The notes under the pieces: generated by a model
The model's database searches: none
Told to the model about the DNA's origin: nothing
Seen by the model: only the letters and a program-made list of their open reading frames with translations
Translations under genes and position numbers: made by a program
Shown here: positions 8,740 through 19,619 of the stretch, piece after piece
Numbering within the stretch: position 1 is the stretch's first letter
Layout: the number at the start of each line of letters is the position of its first letter
Assembly: GCA_030141605.1 (NCBI GenBank)
Contig: JAQGDQ010001124.1
Coordinates: 35,856 to 60,907 of the forward strand
Length of the DNA: 25,052 bases
Source: Tubiluchus corallicola
Taxonomy: Eukaryota; Priapulida; Priapulimorpha; Priapulimorphida; Tubiluchidae
Direction of reading: 5' to 3'

Positions 8740-8879
8740 TAACTGTTCATGAGCTCTCGAACGTGTACACTACGTCACAACTGAACGTGTCGGTACTGCG
8801 AGGTACAGCACCTGTTTTGTGCAACGGGTTAGGCAGGTTGTTTGTGAGGTCCTGTTTAAAGATTGGATCCGGTTTTCCT
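8740..8879. mobile_element. TTAA-type MITE remnant (family X, right end)
   Basis: It shares GAGCTCTCGAACGTGT and GAGGTACAGCACCTGTTTT-type words with 18012-18080. It ends GGATCCGGTTTTCCTTTAA (TTAA 8880-8883), like the right ends at 16530 and 18301. The left end is missing where the LINE fragment 8585-8735 begins, suggesting that LINE inserted into it. Confidence 0.55.
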
Positions 8880-9002
8880 TTAAAGTTCTACCGATAGGCA
8901 TTGATTGTTATTGAAGCTAAAAGTACTGATGGTGTGATTTTATGGAGTTAATAAAATGAATTGAATTGATATTTGTGCAGAGTGGAGTGAGTTTCGATTT
9001 TA

Positions 9003-9320
9003 TTCATTTTATTTATTTTATTCACACCCAACAGCAAAATACAGTCTACAATAAAAATAATATAATATACAACACGTTGGCAAAAAACATACAAATACAA
9101 TATTTACAAGAGTGTGGTAAAGACACAAGGAGATTAACTGCTTACGTGTGCCTATTGTGTACAAGAAATTTATGCAAGTTAATTTTATATAAATGGCCTT
9201 TAATTAACTTAATATTTTGTGCATTTACGAGGGGTGCACCATCAACATATGCGGGTAATGAGTTCCAAATTGGTACAACTAAATTTGAAAAAATTGGTCA
9301 AATGATACTTTAGCTGTTCG
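9003..9320 (-). mobile_element. CR1/L2-like LINE 3' fragment with RT C-terminus
   Basis: On the minus strand, 9276-9143 is an open 44-codon tail containing IWNSLP, the motif at the C-terminus of CR1/L2-group reverse transcriptases, ending in TAA. The 3' UTR and AAATAA-type tail follow down to 9003. Upstream, RTAKVSFDQFF is one frame away, so at least one frameshift is present. It is 5'-truncated and dead. Confidence 0.7.
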
Positions 9321-9745
9321 ATTCACTAAAGCTTCGATTACTAAAGCTTCAGAGAATGATTTTGCCTTGTTCTATTGTAAGATACACGGGTAAAAATTTG
9401 TCAAAATAAAATGGTAAATAATTTATCAAAATATTACAATGATATTTATATAGGTAACGCCAGTCATAACAGTGAAAACTATAATCAGTTAATTCATATT
9501 GCTTTTAGGGTAACAAGTGACAGGTGAGTATGGACTAATTAGTTAAAAATCATCATAAAACCAATGGCGATAATACTCAAAAGTACTTTTTTCTCTGAAC
9601 ATTAACATTTTGTTACAATCTATACTCTGTAGCAGAAAAGGCGACAGAAGAAAATTATTTTTAACACAACTTTTCAACAAAGCACTAAAAATTTGTTAAA
9701 ATTGAGAGTAAAAACTAGCAAAGAGCTCATATCGTAACACTTTAC
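9321..9745. other. intron sequence, nothing recognised
   Basis: AT-rich first intron of the Ig gene. I saw no exon, tandem repeat or defined element. A 15-bp stretch at about 9507-9521 lies between acceptor-like and donor-like sites on the plus strand but is too short to support. Confidence 0.5.
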
Positions 9746-9800
9746 CTTTCAAGCTCAACAAGGTGAAAAATGCTAAACAGACATTCTGCACCAGATCCAT
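9746..9800 (-). CDS. signal-peptide exon of the Ig gene (start codon at 9800)
   Basis: ATG at 9800 opens MDLVQNVCLAFFTLLSLK, a short hydrophobic leader ending at a phase-1 donor (AAAG then GTAAAG). An in-frame TAG directly precedes the ATG, so the frame cannot extend upstream without splicing. The bases before the ATG (TTTCTATTTAG) look like a 3' splice site, so the ATG may sit at the very start of exon 2 behind a 5' UTR exon. The next exon, Ig1, continues in frame. No TATA box is evident upstream. Confidence 0.75.
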
Positions 9801-10499
9801 CTAAATAGAAACTTGTGAAATAGTCAATGCAGATAGTGCACAATGATAGTCAGTTCTCAGCAGCATTGTTGAATGCAGATCTAACAATGAAAGTTCCACT
9901 AAAAAGTAACAAAAAACAGGTCACCCAAAGGTGGTTCTATCATTAAATGCATAATTATAAGTATGACCTCTCATATCTAACAGTGTACACTCAACAGGCT
10001 TCAAATTCAATTGCAAAAGCCACGGTGGCACTAATCAGATCAAATGTTTGATCAGAATCAAGGTCAAGCTGCAGCACTGCTTAGTCAAACTGAGGAGGCT
10101 TGGGTCACTAAATAATTTAATATCATCAACAAGCAGTCTTACCTTGGAGGAAACACAATCCGGTATGCCGTTAACGTGTAAAATAAACTAAGTAAGCTGC
10201 AATAAAAATATGGACAGTGACTTAAGTCGTTCTTTACCGCTCTTAATAACCCTCCATAACTCAGTAACTGACCATTATTCATAACAACTGCAAATAGGTG
10301 TGTGTATGCAGAAGCCAAGAATTATTAATGAAAAATATCACAAACAGACTGTAATAAAGAAAATATCTAAATCAGAATGCAAAGCAGACGCGGCACAAGA
10401 ACATAGTAACATGCGCATTTCAAGAATTGTACATTCGTGTGGAACTGACTGTAATAATTTCTTACTGCCCGATGCGTCTACACGCTATGCGCCTACACA
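9801..10499. other. region upstream of the Ig gene; no exon found
   Basis: This stretch should hold the promoter or 5' UTR of the Ig gene. I found no TATA box, CpG-rich block or signal-peptide exon for the plus-strand EGF gene. A 68-codon open stretch at 10300-10506 has no recognisable domain and runs into LINE sequence. Confidence 0.4.
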
Positions 10500-12060
10500 A
10501 ATTTGATAAATAAGTCGATCAAGCTCTCTCATTTTCCACAAGAACTGAAACATGCTAATGTATCACCTCTCAATAAGAAGTAAGATAATTTGGATAAACT
10601 TAATTATAGGCTTGTAAACATATATCCAGGCAGACTCATTGCAGACAAAATGACTGATTATTTTAACAATATTTCTCTCAGTTTTTAGAAAAACTTTTGG
10701 TTGCAAGTCATTACTACTAGGATGACTAAAGACTGGAGGCAACAACCTGATGTCAAAAATATAGTTGGCATAATTTTAACAGACTTGTCCAAAGCCTTTG
10801 ATTGCTTACCACACAGGCTGCTTTTAGAAAAACTTAAAGCCTATGGGCTATCAAAAAATACTGTTAAACTGCTTGAAAGTTACTTCACTATGAGGAAACA
10901 AAGAGTTAAGCTTGGACAAGTCCATAGTGACTGGAAAGAAATATTGAAGGGTGTGCCCCAGGGATCAATCCTCGGACCACTCCTGTTCAATACTTTCATG
11001 AATGACTTGTATTATTTCATTAGGCAATGTCAACTATATGGATCTGCTGAAGATAAAACTTTAAACAACTTCACAAAAAATATTGATGATTGTAATTGTA
11101 ATTGTAATTGTAATTGTCCTTAGAATCTGATACAGTGATTTGTGTCTATTGTGCTCAGTATAAAAAATCGTGAGGATATAAGTTTTAATTTTCATGATGT
11201 AAACATTAAATCTAAAACATAATGTAAAGATGTTAGGTGTAAACATAGATATTAAACTTACTTTTGACAATCATATTGAAGAAATCTGCACAAAGGTTGC
11301 TGAGCAAATAAATGCATTAAAAAGGTTGTCAAAATTTCTTAATAAAGATAGCTATATAGCCATTTTTAGTCTTTTATCTCTGCAAATTTCAACTATTGTA
11401 ACTTGGTTTGGCATGCCTATAGTACTAAAAGAACTCGAGAACCTGAAAAACTACAGGAAAGAGCACTTAGATTTTCTATAAAGATTACAATAACAACTAT
11501 GAGCAGCTGTTGTTAAAATTCAATCTACCAACATTGCACCTTGGCAGACTTGGGTCCTTTTTAACTGAGGTATACAAACCGCTTAATAATCGAAACCCTT
11601 CGTATGTTCAAGAACCTTTTATTACTAAACACGTAAATTATGAACTTTGTGACCATAATAATTACAAATTCCTCATGTCAATACTACCACTTATCGCATT
11701 AATTCTCTATGGTACCAAGGAATAAAGTTGTGGAATGGCTTACCTAAAAATATCCAGGAGGCTACTAGTCTAACATCATTTAAAAAACATAATTAAATCT
11801 TGGTATGGTGAAACTTGTAAATGTTCCTTTTGTGCGTATAGTCCTGTCACATGAATAACTGATAATTTTATGTTTGTGAGTAGTGCCTAAAATTAATTGC
11901 TGTCATAATTTTAATGTTCTGGTCATTATATTTTTATTTAATTCCTATTTTAAAGACATCATTTTACTTTATATGTGTCGATTATAGTAGTTTCGGCTAA
12001 TGTTCTCTGTTTTAAACATCGACAATAAATAAAATGTCTTATCTTAGCTTATCTTATCTT
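10500..12060 (+). mobile_element. decayed CR1/L2-type LINE, reverse transcriptase region
   Basis: Reverse-transcriptase blocks appear in order. They are NYRLVNIYP (about 10600), LTDLSKAFDCLPHRLLLEKL (10776-10835), KGVPQGSILGPLLFN (about 10950-10995), a ruined catalytic box YGSAEDKTL (about 11037-11063) where YADDNTL is expected, then MLGVNIDIKLTFDNHI (11230) and GIKLWNGLPKNI (about 11722-11757). Several frameshifts and stops separate them. The 3' end is marked by a CTTAT-type tail (12030-12060). With the YADD aspartates lost it cannot encode active enzyme. It lies between the two divergent genes, or inside an early intron of the EGF gene. Confidence 0.85.
11087..11118. repeat. (TGTAAT)n microsatellite within the LINE
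   Basis: About five copies of TGTAAT interrupt the reverse-transcriptase frame just after the catalytic region. Confidence 0.9.
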
Positions 12061-12347
12061 ATGTTCTATGTTATTTACGTCGTACTATCTTAAGTATGTT
12101 TACTATTTTAACTATGCTGGCATAATTAATTTTATTACGGCCCTCTCCGTTTTTAGGCAGCTGTAATTAAGGCTCATTAAATTTTCAGGTCTTGGTATAG
12201 AAACATAATTTTTTGCAGCTTTCTTGAGATGCCCACGTATAAAGCTGTAAGTTAACGGAATCTTCACACTGATGATTGTACTAGTGTTTCTGCCTTTACT
12301 AAAATCAGCTTCAGCTTGATGATAGCAATTCTCATAATTATTTCCAG

Positions 12348-12425
12348 ATATAGATGAATGTGTGTCAAATCCATGTGAAGAAAACGAGGTTTGTTCAAAT
12401 ATTGAAGGTGGATTCTTATGCTCAC
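12348..12425 (+). CDS. cbEGF exon 1 (four-cysteine, half module)
   Basis: This 78-bp exon follows TTATTTCCAG and ends at CAC then GTGAGT. It encodes (D)IDECVSNPC and VCSNIEGGFLCS: the calcium site, the first four EGF cysteines and the hydroxylation consensus. It stops before cysteines 5 and 6. I found no second-half exon between 12426 and 15086. Spliced directly to the next exon it would give an incomplete module followed by PDINEC. Confidence 0.75.
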
Positions 12426-13069
12426 GTGAGTATAATCTAGCTATACAATATACACACTATATAACTATTCCCTACGTCTTCTTGAGAACAATTTGTATTT
12501 CCGTATAATATACAGCTAGTGTTTTCACTTTCCAGCAGTCACTGCTGTCAGGCTTCATTGACTGTCACAGTTATTAAGACTGTGACATGGTGAAATTTTG
12601 TAGGGCATGATTTTGCGTAGTTTGCTACGGAAATGCTAACGTGAATCATTTAGGTTTATGATCACTATTTTACTCCTTATAACTGTGACGGATTACGAAT
12701 GTTGTGGCGTGTGCAGTGACCGCGCTGCAACCAAAAATTATACTTGACATGCTGAAGCAACGAAAAACGAGATTTATTTAAAGATTTCTACCACTGATGG
12801 TGATTACGTCACTAACATGTTTATTTTAACTTTCAAATTGAAATGTCCTTATTGAAAGGAGATTTCTAATTTACATTTCAACAAAGTTCAGCAACATTTT
12901 AAAATACACAAGAAAATGAAATACATTAATGCAGAATTTAAATGACACAGCAATTTATACAGCCTAGGGTAATGGAATAGGTTAAAGGAACCAGCTTGCT
13001 TCCTTTATGTTTGAAAGCGTTATGCTTCCACGTTGGCATGTTTTGAACAGTATCGTTAATTCGAAGATC
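12426..13069. other. intron; short hairpin only
   Basis: The only structure noticed is a perfect 9-bp inverted repeat, TGTCACAGT / ACTGTGACA, with a 7-nt loop at 12563-12587. No exon for a missing EGF second half was recognised. Confidence 0.5.
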
Positions 13070-13375
13070 ACGTCTGAGTTAGGAGACGTGAGGAGTGTAT
13101 TTAGGCAGTCTTGCAGCACCTGATGAGATATATCAAAAAGAAAAATCTTACCACTAGCTGCATATACCAAATTTAAAAAAAATTGAAAGTAAGACAACCG
13201 GTCTACAAATAAATTGGGAATCTTTAATGTACCTGTGGAAATTGTATTTCTCTACAACTCAGAATTGTGGATAATCAAAGCCCATCAGAAATAGATGCAT
13301 TTCAAAGAAGAAATTACCGGAACATTCTGGAAGTAGAATGGACAAAGAAAACATTAAATCAGGATCTGTATCACA
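13070..13375 (+). mobile_element. LINE remnant, RT C-terminal region
   Basis: Broken frames read FLYNSELWIIKAHQK (about 13245-13295) then EIDAFQRRNYRNILEVEW (13288-13341). These match the LYGSETW and 'aFqrrclRrILgi-W' blocks found after the polymerase domain of many invertebrate LINEs. The 5' part (AGGCAGTCTTGCAGCACC) aligns with 22549 onward, so two related copies lie in this gene. Confidence 0.65.
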
Positions 13376-13734
13376 ACGTTAATAATTATAATAATAATAG
13401 CATTCATCTCAAAAACCTTTATTTTTTCCTTAAGCTTTCATCCTTCATGGACTTTGGCAGCTGTTTGGTAGATATACAATAATAAAAATCGTAAAATTAC
13501 ATGTAAAAAACTACAGACAAAACTACATGTAAAGTGTAAATATAGAATAACAATAAAACCAGAGATACCAAATTCATTGAGAAGCTATATTAAAAACTAA
13601 AGTAGAAAATAGATTTATAGTTTGATAACAGCTACAGTAGCCAAAATGATCGTCACTCAATAAGTATCGCAAATTAGTAAAACAATACAATTACTAATTA
13701 AGAAAAAACAAAATTGAAATCCGTGCAGGCTGTC

Positions 13735-14012
13735 TTTCCGGTATGCTTCTCAGCAGTTTTGTTCTGATTTTGTTTTTGTAATTAGTAATTGTAATCAGTT
13801 TTTTTAATTTAGTTTTTAATACAGCTTCTTAATACCCCTTACTTTAATGTCATTGTATACTTACCATTTACATGTACTTTTTCTGTAATTTTTATGATTT
13901 TTATTATTGTACCTTTAACCTTATAGCTAACTAACTACTTATACTAACTAATTTAGCTGCACACGTCTGTTGTAAATATTTATGTTCAAATGAATGATGA
14001 TGATGATGATTG
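13735..14012 (+). mobile_element. probable LINE 3' UTR with (ATG)n tail
   Basis: T-rich sequence ends TGTAAATATTTATG then AATGATGATGATGATGATT. A short ATG/ATGATG tail after such a 3' UTR is typical of CR1-like LINEs. No coding remnant is attached. Confidence 0.45.
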
Positions 14013-15086
14013 CTGCCTTGTCAGCTCTATGTGCGCAGCCAGACATAAGAGAAGCAAGATAATTAACCTGTGATCTAGGCTGTACGAAGTTATTGCTTTT
14101 AATTTTTCAGTAATTTTTTTCATCATATTACAGATTTAAATTTTTTGCTGAACGTATTGAAATGTAAATATGCAATATTTTATTTCAGTAAAGGTATGTA
14201 TAATTTAGATAAATATAGAGCCATGCGAATGCTAATTGGACTAGTAAACATTAAATTATAAATTTGTGTGTGTGCTTATGCTTTGTGTCCAACTCCTCCA
14301 GGACTGCACCATTCAAAATAGATCTTGTAGTAAGACTTATGACTTTTCTGCTACCGTATGAGCACAGACATAACTAAATGATTACAAATTAGGTACTGTT
14401 CTATTCAGGATAATCTCAGCTATCCAATCATGCTATCTCTTTAAACATTTATAAGTGATTTAATTAGATTAAATTAAGAAAAACACGCCCTCTTCAGGCA
14501 CTCCAACTTAGCCTATTGAATAGCTTAGTCTGGTGTACACTTGCTAAATCTTACACAATAATTTATTGATCACCTCTTTGCTGCAGTCAAAGCTGTGCAG
14601 TGTTCTGCTGCTATTCCAGGAAATACCAACTGATCAGCCAAGGAGAAATCAAGGTCGTTGCATCTTCTAACAGGAATTTCTCCTTAAAAATAGATTAGAT
14701 TTGAGGCCAAAGTGTATCAGAGTGTTGTGTCTGGATAGGTGAAATTTTCTGCATTAGCCCATTTCACAAAGTGATACTGTACCTTGTTACGGTGCAAACA
14801 CTGCAGTTACTGAAAGGTTTTCTTTCAATTTTTTTGTCAAAATTCGGTTTTTATTTCATCTAAGGTAAGCAAATGCATTTCATATATAATTTTGCATGAA
14901 AATCCATTGTGTGAGGAATAGAAACCTGTAAAAATTATCAAATATAACACAGTCATTGCTTAGTGAAAGCAGTTTTTCATGAACCCGTGCAAAATGTAGC
15001 AATTGCTTACGGTCCTGAAGGAGTTGAATAATCTGTTATAAGCAAAAAAATATTTTTTTTCTAATTTGAAAATTTAAATGTTTTAG
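14013..15086. other. intron, nothing firmly recognised
   Basis: No domain-bearing exon is seen. A strong donor-like GGTAAGC at about 14863 is preceded by an open but cysteine-free, phenylalanine-rich stretch that I do not accept as an exon. Confidence 0.5.
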
Positions 15087-15221
15087 CCGACATAAATGAG
15101 TGCGAAACAGACAACGGAGGATGTCCGGAAGATTCCACGTGTGAAAACTACATCGGAGGATTTCGCTGTTTATGCGACACACCCGGTTATGAAACACCTG
15201 GTTTTGGTGAACCTTGTGCAG
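15087..15221 (+). CDS. cbEGF exon 2 (complete module)
   Basis: This 135-bp exon follows TGTTTTAG and ends GCAG then GTGTAA. It encodes PDINECETDNGGC, then STCENYIGGFRC, LCDTPGY and EPCAG: all six cysteines, the calcium site and the Asn-hydroxylation motif. The donor GTGTAA is weaker than that of the other exons. Confidence 0.88.
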
Positions 15222-15469
15222 GTGTAAATTTCAATATTTTGTATCAAAATATTTATCATGTTACTGTAATCAAGAATAAATGTGTTTTATGGCGATGCGG
15301 TAAATTTAGTACAAATAATAGTCTTTCTCTCTTTATATCATCCCATATATGAGCTTCATTCATTACATCATTCCATTTTAAGCACTAATGTTTTTTTTTA
15401 TCACGATTCACTTTAAATTTTCAGATTATCTCCATTACTTTTTTTCTATCATTGTGGGACAATCTAACA

Positions 15470-15655
15470 AGCCCTGTTTTTTGACTGCCCGCAACACATT
15501 TACATTTGTATATAAGTGAACAGTGTTTGAGGCTTTTCCTGTGCAGTATTTCTTATTTGTATTATATCCATTGTAGGCCCTTTCACTAGATATTGTATAT
15601 GAAACTATTGTAAATGTGTAATGTGAAATAAATGACTTATGACTAAAAAAACAAA
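15470..15655 (+). mobile_element. possible retroposon 3' end with A-rich tail
   Basis: The segment ends GTGAAATAAATGACTTATG followed by an A-rich tail (about 15642-15658), as retroposed LINE or SINE ends do. No coding remnant. Nothing is recognised from there to 16121. Confidence 0.35.
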
Positions 15656-16125
15656 AAAACTGAATAACAGTTTGAAAAGTGCTTTTGGCTTGTGGCAGAG
15701 GCGAACAAGATATAAGTTTCTGTAATTTATGTTACAAATTTTTACCTGTAAAGTCTCCATGTAAATTGTCATTAATAACTTAATATTATTTTGTAAGTAC
15801 TTTTGTAGTACATTCATATGATATAAATTTTAGCTAAATTAGTTGCTCTCAATAAGTGGAAAGTTTAGAAATAACGTGATGGAAGTCTAAACCAAATTTA
15901 TGCAAATGGTGCCTAATGTAATCTGCATCCTTCATATCGTCAAGGAGTTTAAGGATATGAAGAGTCAGAAAGCTTTAAAAACAGCAAGTCTTGAATTTGT
16001 TTTGATTTAGATGACTTTTCATATCGTGCCCCATTTTGAAGTACGGTAAAAAGTAAATATTTTAATATCTATACAAATGCCATAACATTTCTGATAGTTA
16101 AATAATAGGTTAAAAACTTTATTAA

Positions 16126-16530
<405 letters not shown>

Positions 16531-16690
16531 TTAATGAATGCAGCATTATAGCAAAGCGAATTGTTGTCAAGACAAACCTGTTCTGACTTGAGTTTCGACA
16601 TCGTAATAGAAAATTGCTCAAAGGCCTTAAAATCTGTTACTTTTTCATGCAAAGTATAACCACGGTTTCCAATTTTCTTGAATCAAATTA

Positions 16691-17025
16691 CTGTCGACCC
16701 TCGTTAAACCGGACCCCGTTAGCCCGGATATCGGATATGAACGGACGTCATCCGTGGTAAAGGAAACTGACCGATTTCCGTCCGACCCGGAGCGCTAAAC
16801 ACAACACGGCCTACCAACTGTACAATAATTTCTTTATCCTCACAGGTTAACTATTTTAAAGTAATATACAGTATAGTATATAGTGCATAGTATATAGTGC
16901 AATGTATATAGGCCTTATTCCTGTATAATATAGACCATATATAGGCATATCGGATGAATCGGACAATCGGCTAAACCGGACCACCCACCCACCCCCAATT
17001 AGTCCGGTTTAACTAGGGTTGACTG
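16691..17025. mobile_element. pogo/Tigger-type MITE (335 bp)
   Basis: TA dinucleotides flank (16689-16690 and 17026-17027). Terminal inverted repeats are about 24 bp: CTGTCGACCCTCGTTAAACC on the left and, read inward from the right, CAGTCAACCCTAGTTAAACC, both followed by GGAC. TA target sites with CAGTCGACCCTCGTTAA-like ends are typical of the pogo/Tigger branch of Tc1-mariner elements. There is no transposase frame. The middle holds an AT-rich ATAGTATATAGTGCA-type duplication (about 16866-16903). Confidence 0.8.
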
Positions 17026-17192
17026 TAACGTCATTGTTTCGCCATAGTATTGACAGTTTACTGTCTGTATAAAAAAATCAGGCAGTACTTATCAAGGTGA
17101 AGTTTTTTGTATCTCTGCTTCTCATGTTGCATTATATGAAACGATAATTGTATTCATGACTACATTAGTGAAGCATCTGCATTAATCTTTAG

Positions 17193-17315
17193 ATATAGAT
17201 GAGTGCGTACAAAACGTTGAGCTGTGTGATGAGAATGCTGAGTGTCGCAACACCGACGGCAGCTTCTTCTGCGAGTGCGATGAATTCTACAGTGGAGATG
17301 GCCTGACGTGTACAG
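17193..17315 (+). CDS. cbEGF exon 3 (complete module)
   Basis: This 123-bp exon follows ATTAATCTTTAG and ends ACAG then GTAAGT. It encodes (D)IDECVQNVELC, then AECRNTDGSFFC, ECDEFYSGDGLTCTG: a canonical cbEGF with six cysteines, calcium site and hydroxylation consensus. It is richer in GC than its surroundings, as expected for coding sequence. Confidence 0.92.
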
Positions 17316-17800
17316 GTAAGTTCTCTGCCTGTATAGAGAAATTTGCAGTAGTTTAAAAACATAATATCTCATCTCAAGTATAATGTGAATAAGATCAATG
17401 TCATTTTGAATTCTCTTTGTTACGGAGCATTGTTAAACTGAGCTTATTTTTCTACATTTTAACTGCTCATTTTTACAAGTTGATTTCGCAAAATAATATC
17501 AAACGGATTAAATATTACTTTCAGTTTTTGCTCACCAGGTGGCGTACGAAGTTTTGCTCCTTCGGCATGTTATATCTAGCACCAGTTTAATTTGCAAGGT
17601 CTAACTGTGAATTTCCTGTGGTAGTACCAGTACCTAACTGTTTTTGGTCTTAGTACAGACAAGTAACATGAGCATAATTCTGTTATTATACCTTGTGCAA
17701 ACTCCTTTTGTAGGTGTCAAATTTTATAATTAGGAATTGTTCTGTAAAATCGTCTCTGATAATTAAATGGTTACTTACTTATAAATGAATAATTACTTAA
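17316..17800. other. intron, nothing recognised
   Basis: AT-rich sequence without a recognisable exon or repeat boundary up to the MITE that starts at 17805. Confidence 0.5.
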
Positions 17801-17804
17801 TTAA

Positions 17805-18301
17805 CGGCGGGCGAACCCAACTAGTGATAACATCACAAACTAACATAATTTTCAACGGCAAAAACATTTCGTCAGCGTGTGTGTTGCACGTGTTTGCGAA
17901 AGAGAAAATTGAAGTGCAGTGCTGCTGTAAGATATTCATTGTGTTGTGCTACAACTAGGCAAATCTTAAGATAAAAATTCCAATTTCAAATTTACCGCTG
18001 TACTCACGCGTGAGCTGTCGAACGTGTGTAGTTCATCACAAACTAACACAGCTGAAGTGAGAGGTACAACAGCTGTTTTTTGTGTGATTCATTTCTGAAA
18101 TGCAGATGCTAGTGCCTGTCTAACTAGCGAATGGCGAAATGCATGTAACAACGAAGAACTAGTGTCGCGAATGCGAAATTGTGTTTGTGTGGTAATAATT
18201 CTTTCACGCAAGTCATTTTTGAAGAAATATTATGTTTCCTTTCAATATTTTAAAGAGTAGGTTATTTTGACCTTCAGTTTAAGATTGAGTCCGGCTTTGC
18301 T
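17805..18301. mobile_element. TTAA-flanked MITE, family X copy 2 (497 bp)
   Basis: TTAA at 17801-17804 and 18302-18305; inverted ends CGGCGGGCGAACCCA and, inward from the right, AGCAAAGCCGGACTCA. It aligns with copy 1 (16126-16530) in the same orientation and, at 18012-18080, with the remnant at 8740-8879. Copies 1 and 2 flank the third EGF exon as direct repeats. Confidence 0.7.
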
Positions 18302-18305
18302 TTAA

Positions 18306-18850
18306 TCTTTCATGTGCGATGTGCTTGAACAGTAGAGGTGAGCTTTCTCTGTCAGATTTTCATTTCTAATCTTTGTGCTTTTCACATGGCAAAATGAATT
18401 TGTTTGACAGACACCAATAATGGCAGTGTGAAAGTCATGTTTGAGGTTGTAGTTGAACACTTTGCAGAAAAAGAATAAAACACTGTACTACATATCTGCA
18501 CAAAACGGAAAAACGTACACACATGTAGCACGACTGCACTGCACTGAGAACGTGACAGAGAGTGACTAGAAGTGAAATCTAGTCAGTATATATAGGTATA
18601 GGTAATTATGCAAACTTGGCTTCACAAAAACCATTACAATAAAATAGGGAGAGATCCAGTGAGTATGCATATTCACTGCACCAAACAATTATACTAGGGG
18701 TGAGTTTAGCTAGTAAAATGTAAAGGGATTAGTCAATAGATGGCAGCACCTAAAAATATACAGTTACAATTTCCACAGGCAAGTTTTACCGTGATTGCTA
18801 ATGACTGTATATTCTGTGGTTACAAATAAAGAGTTTGATTTGAATTTTAG
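18306..18850. other. intron; nothing firmly recognised
   Basis: A TCAATAGATGGCAG motif at 18733-18746 resembles the element discussed at 19217. No exon or repeat boundary was defined. Confidence 0.45.
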
Positions 18851-18943
18851 ACATTGATGAGTGCACCAGAGGAAGCCCTTGTGCAGAGGATGAGGAATGT
18901 GAGAATTTGATTGGAGCTCCTGGCTTTAGATGTCATTTGATAG
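18851..18943 (+). CDS. cbEGF exon 4 (four-cysteine, half module)
   Basis: This 93-bp exon follows TGAATTTTAG and ends ATAG then GTAAGG. It encodes (x)IDECTRGSPC, then EECENLIGAPGFRCHLIG: calcium site and four cysteines, with a two-residue insertion that breaks the usual C-x-N-x4-F-x-C spacing. Cysteines 5 and 6 are absent, as in exon 1, and no second-half exon was found before 21480. Confidence 0.75.
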
Positions 18944-19216
18944 GTAAGGACTAATTACTTGATTTGAAAAGATTTTTTTTTGATAAGATGGCGCATTCAA
19001 GTTGAGACATTTGATAACTTTCATCAACAACTGAATTACTTATTTGGAAGTAGGAACATCAGCAAAATGTTTGCCGTGAATAAATTGTACTTAATTTAAA
19101 ATTCTTAATTGTCAAATTGTACAGTTGTGAATGCTCCGGCTGAAGTAGTATTCGTAAGTCGCCCCTTGCTAGTGTAGAAATTTCCAGTTACAAACTTGGA
19201 ATGTTTTTGTAACTCG

Positions 19217-19230
19217 CCACTAGATGGCAG
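19217..19230 (+). promoter_or_regulatory. CTCF-consensus-like motif
   Basis: CCACTAGATGGCAG fits the vertebrate CTCF core consensus CCASYAGRKGGCRS at all 14 positions. A related word, CGCCACAGATGGCGCC, occurs at 19451-19466 and in diverged form at 19595-19610. The motif also occurs inside transposons of many invertebrates, and CTCF is not present in all animals, so binding is only a possibility. Confidence 0.3.
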
Positions 19231-19330
19231 ACAAAAATTCACTTTTTCGTTTTAGCTGTAGTTACAGAAACACTGTCAACAGAGGTTAGTACCACTGAAT
19301 GCTTCATTGTAACATAATTAGTACATAAAT

Positions 19331-19619
19331 GTCCCACATATCCCATAAAGTGGATTAACCTGACTGTTCAGAGCACAGGTGAGTAAAACAGACAGGTGAC
19401 TAGCAGGTAATAAACAGAAAAACTGGCCAAAACCAAAAGCTTTACATTCCCGCCACAGATGGCGCCTCGTGCACGTCTCACACATCCCATAAAGTGGATT
19501 AACCTGACTGTTCAGAGCACAGGTGAGTAAAACAGACAGGTGACTAGCAGGTAACAAACTGATAAACTGGCCAAGACCAAAAGCTTTACATTCCCGCCAC
19601 AGATGTCGCCTTGTGCACG
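19331..19619. repeat. 144-bp tandem duplication (two copies)
   Basis: TCCCATAAAGTGGATTAACC starts at 19341 and again at 19485; the copies run on through CCCGCCACAGATG to GTGCACG with only a few differences. 144 is a multiple of three, so a 130-codon minus-strand frame (19710-19318) stays open across both copies. Its product has no recognisable domain, and I treat it as a by-product of the repeat. Confidence 0.9.

Larger units (their letters stand above)
3938..9800 (-). other. gene model: secreted/surface Ig-superfamily protein, 5' part
   Basis: Five exons read leftward: 9800-9746 (signal peptide), 8566-8234 (Ig1), 6506-6363 and 5822-5637 (Ig2), 4198-3938 (Ig3). All junctions are phase 1 and all borders are GT-AG. 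They join into one open frame of about 326 codons with no stop. Each Ig domain has its cysteine pair and core tryptophan, and there are nine N-glycosylation sequons, fitting an extracellular adhesion molecule or receptor ectodomain. The exons for the C-terminal part (membrane segment, cytoplasmic domain or further domains) were not found between 1 and 3937 and may lie further left. The number of Ig domains alone does not distinguish adhesion molecules, receptor kinases or hemicentin-like proteins. Confidence 0.85.

Noticed and set aside
10701-11725. Active LINE reverse transcriptase gene
   Set aside because: The catalytic YADD box is destroyed and frameshifts separate the conserved blocks.
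19124-19286. Two 29-bp stretches between acceptor-like and donor-like sites, tested as the missing half of EGF exon 4
   Set aside because: They contain no cysteines and would leave phase 0, incompatible with the phase-1 EGF exons.
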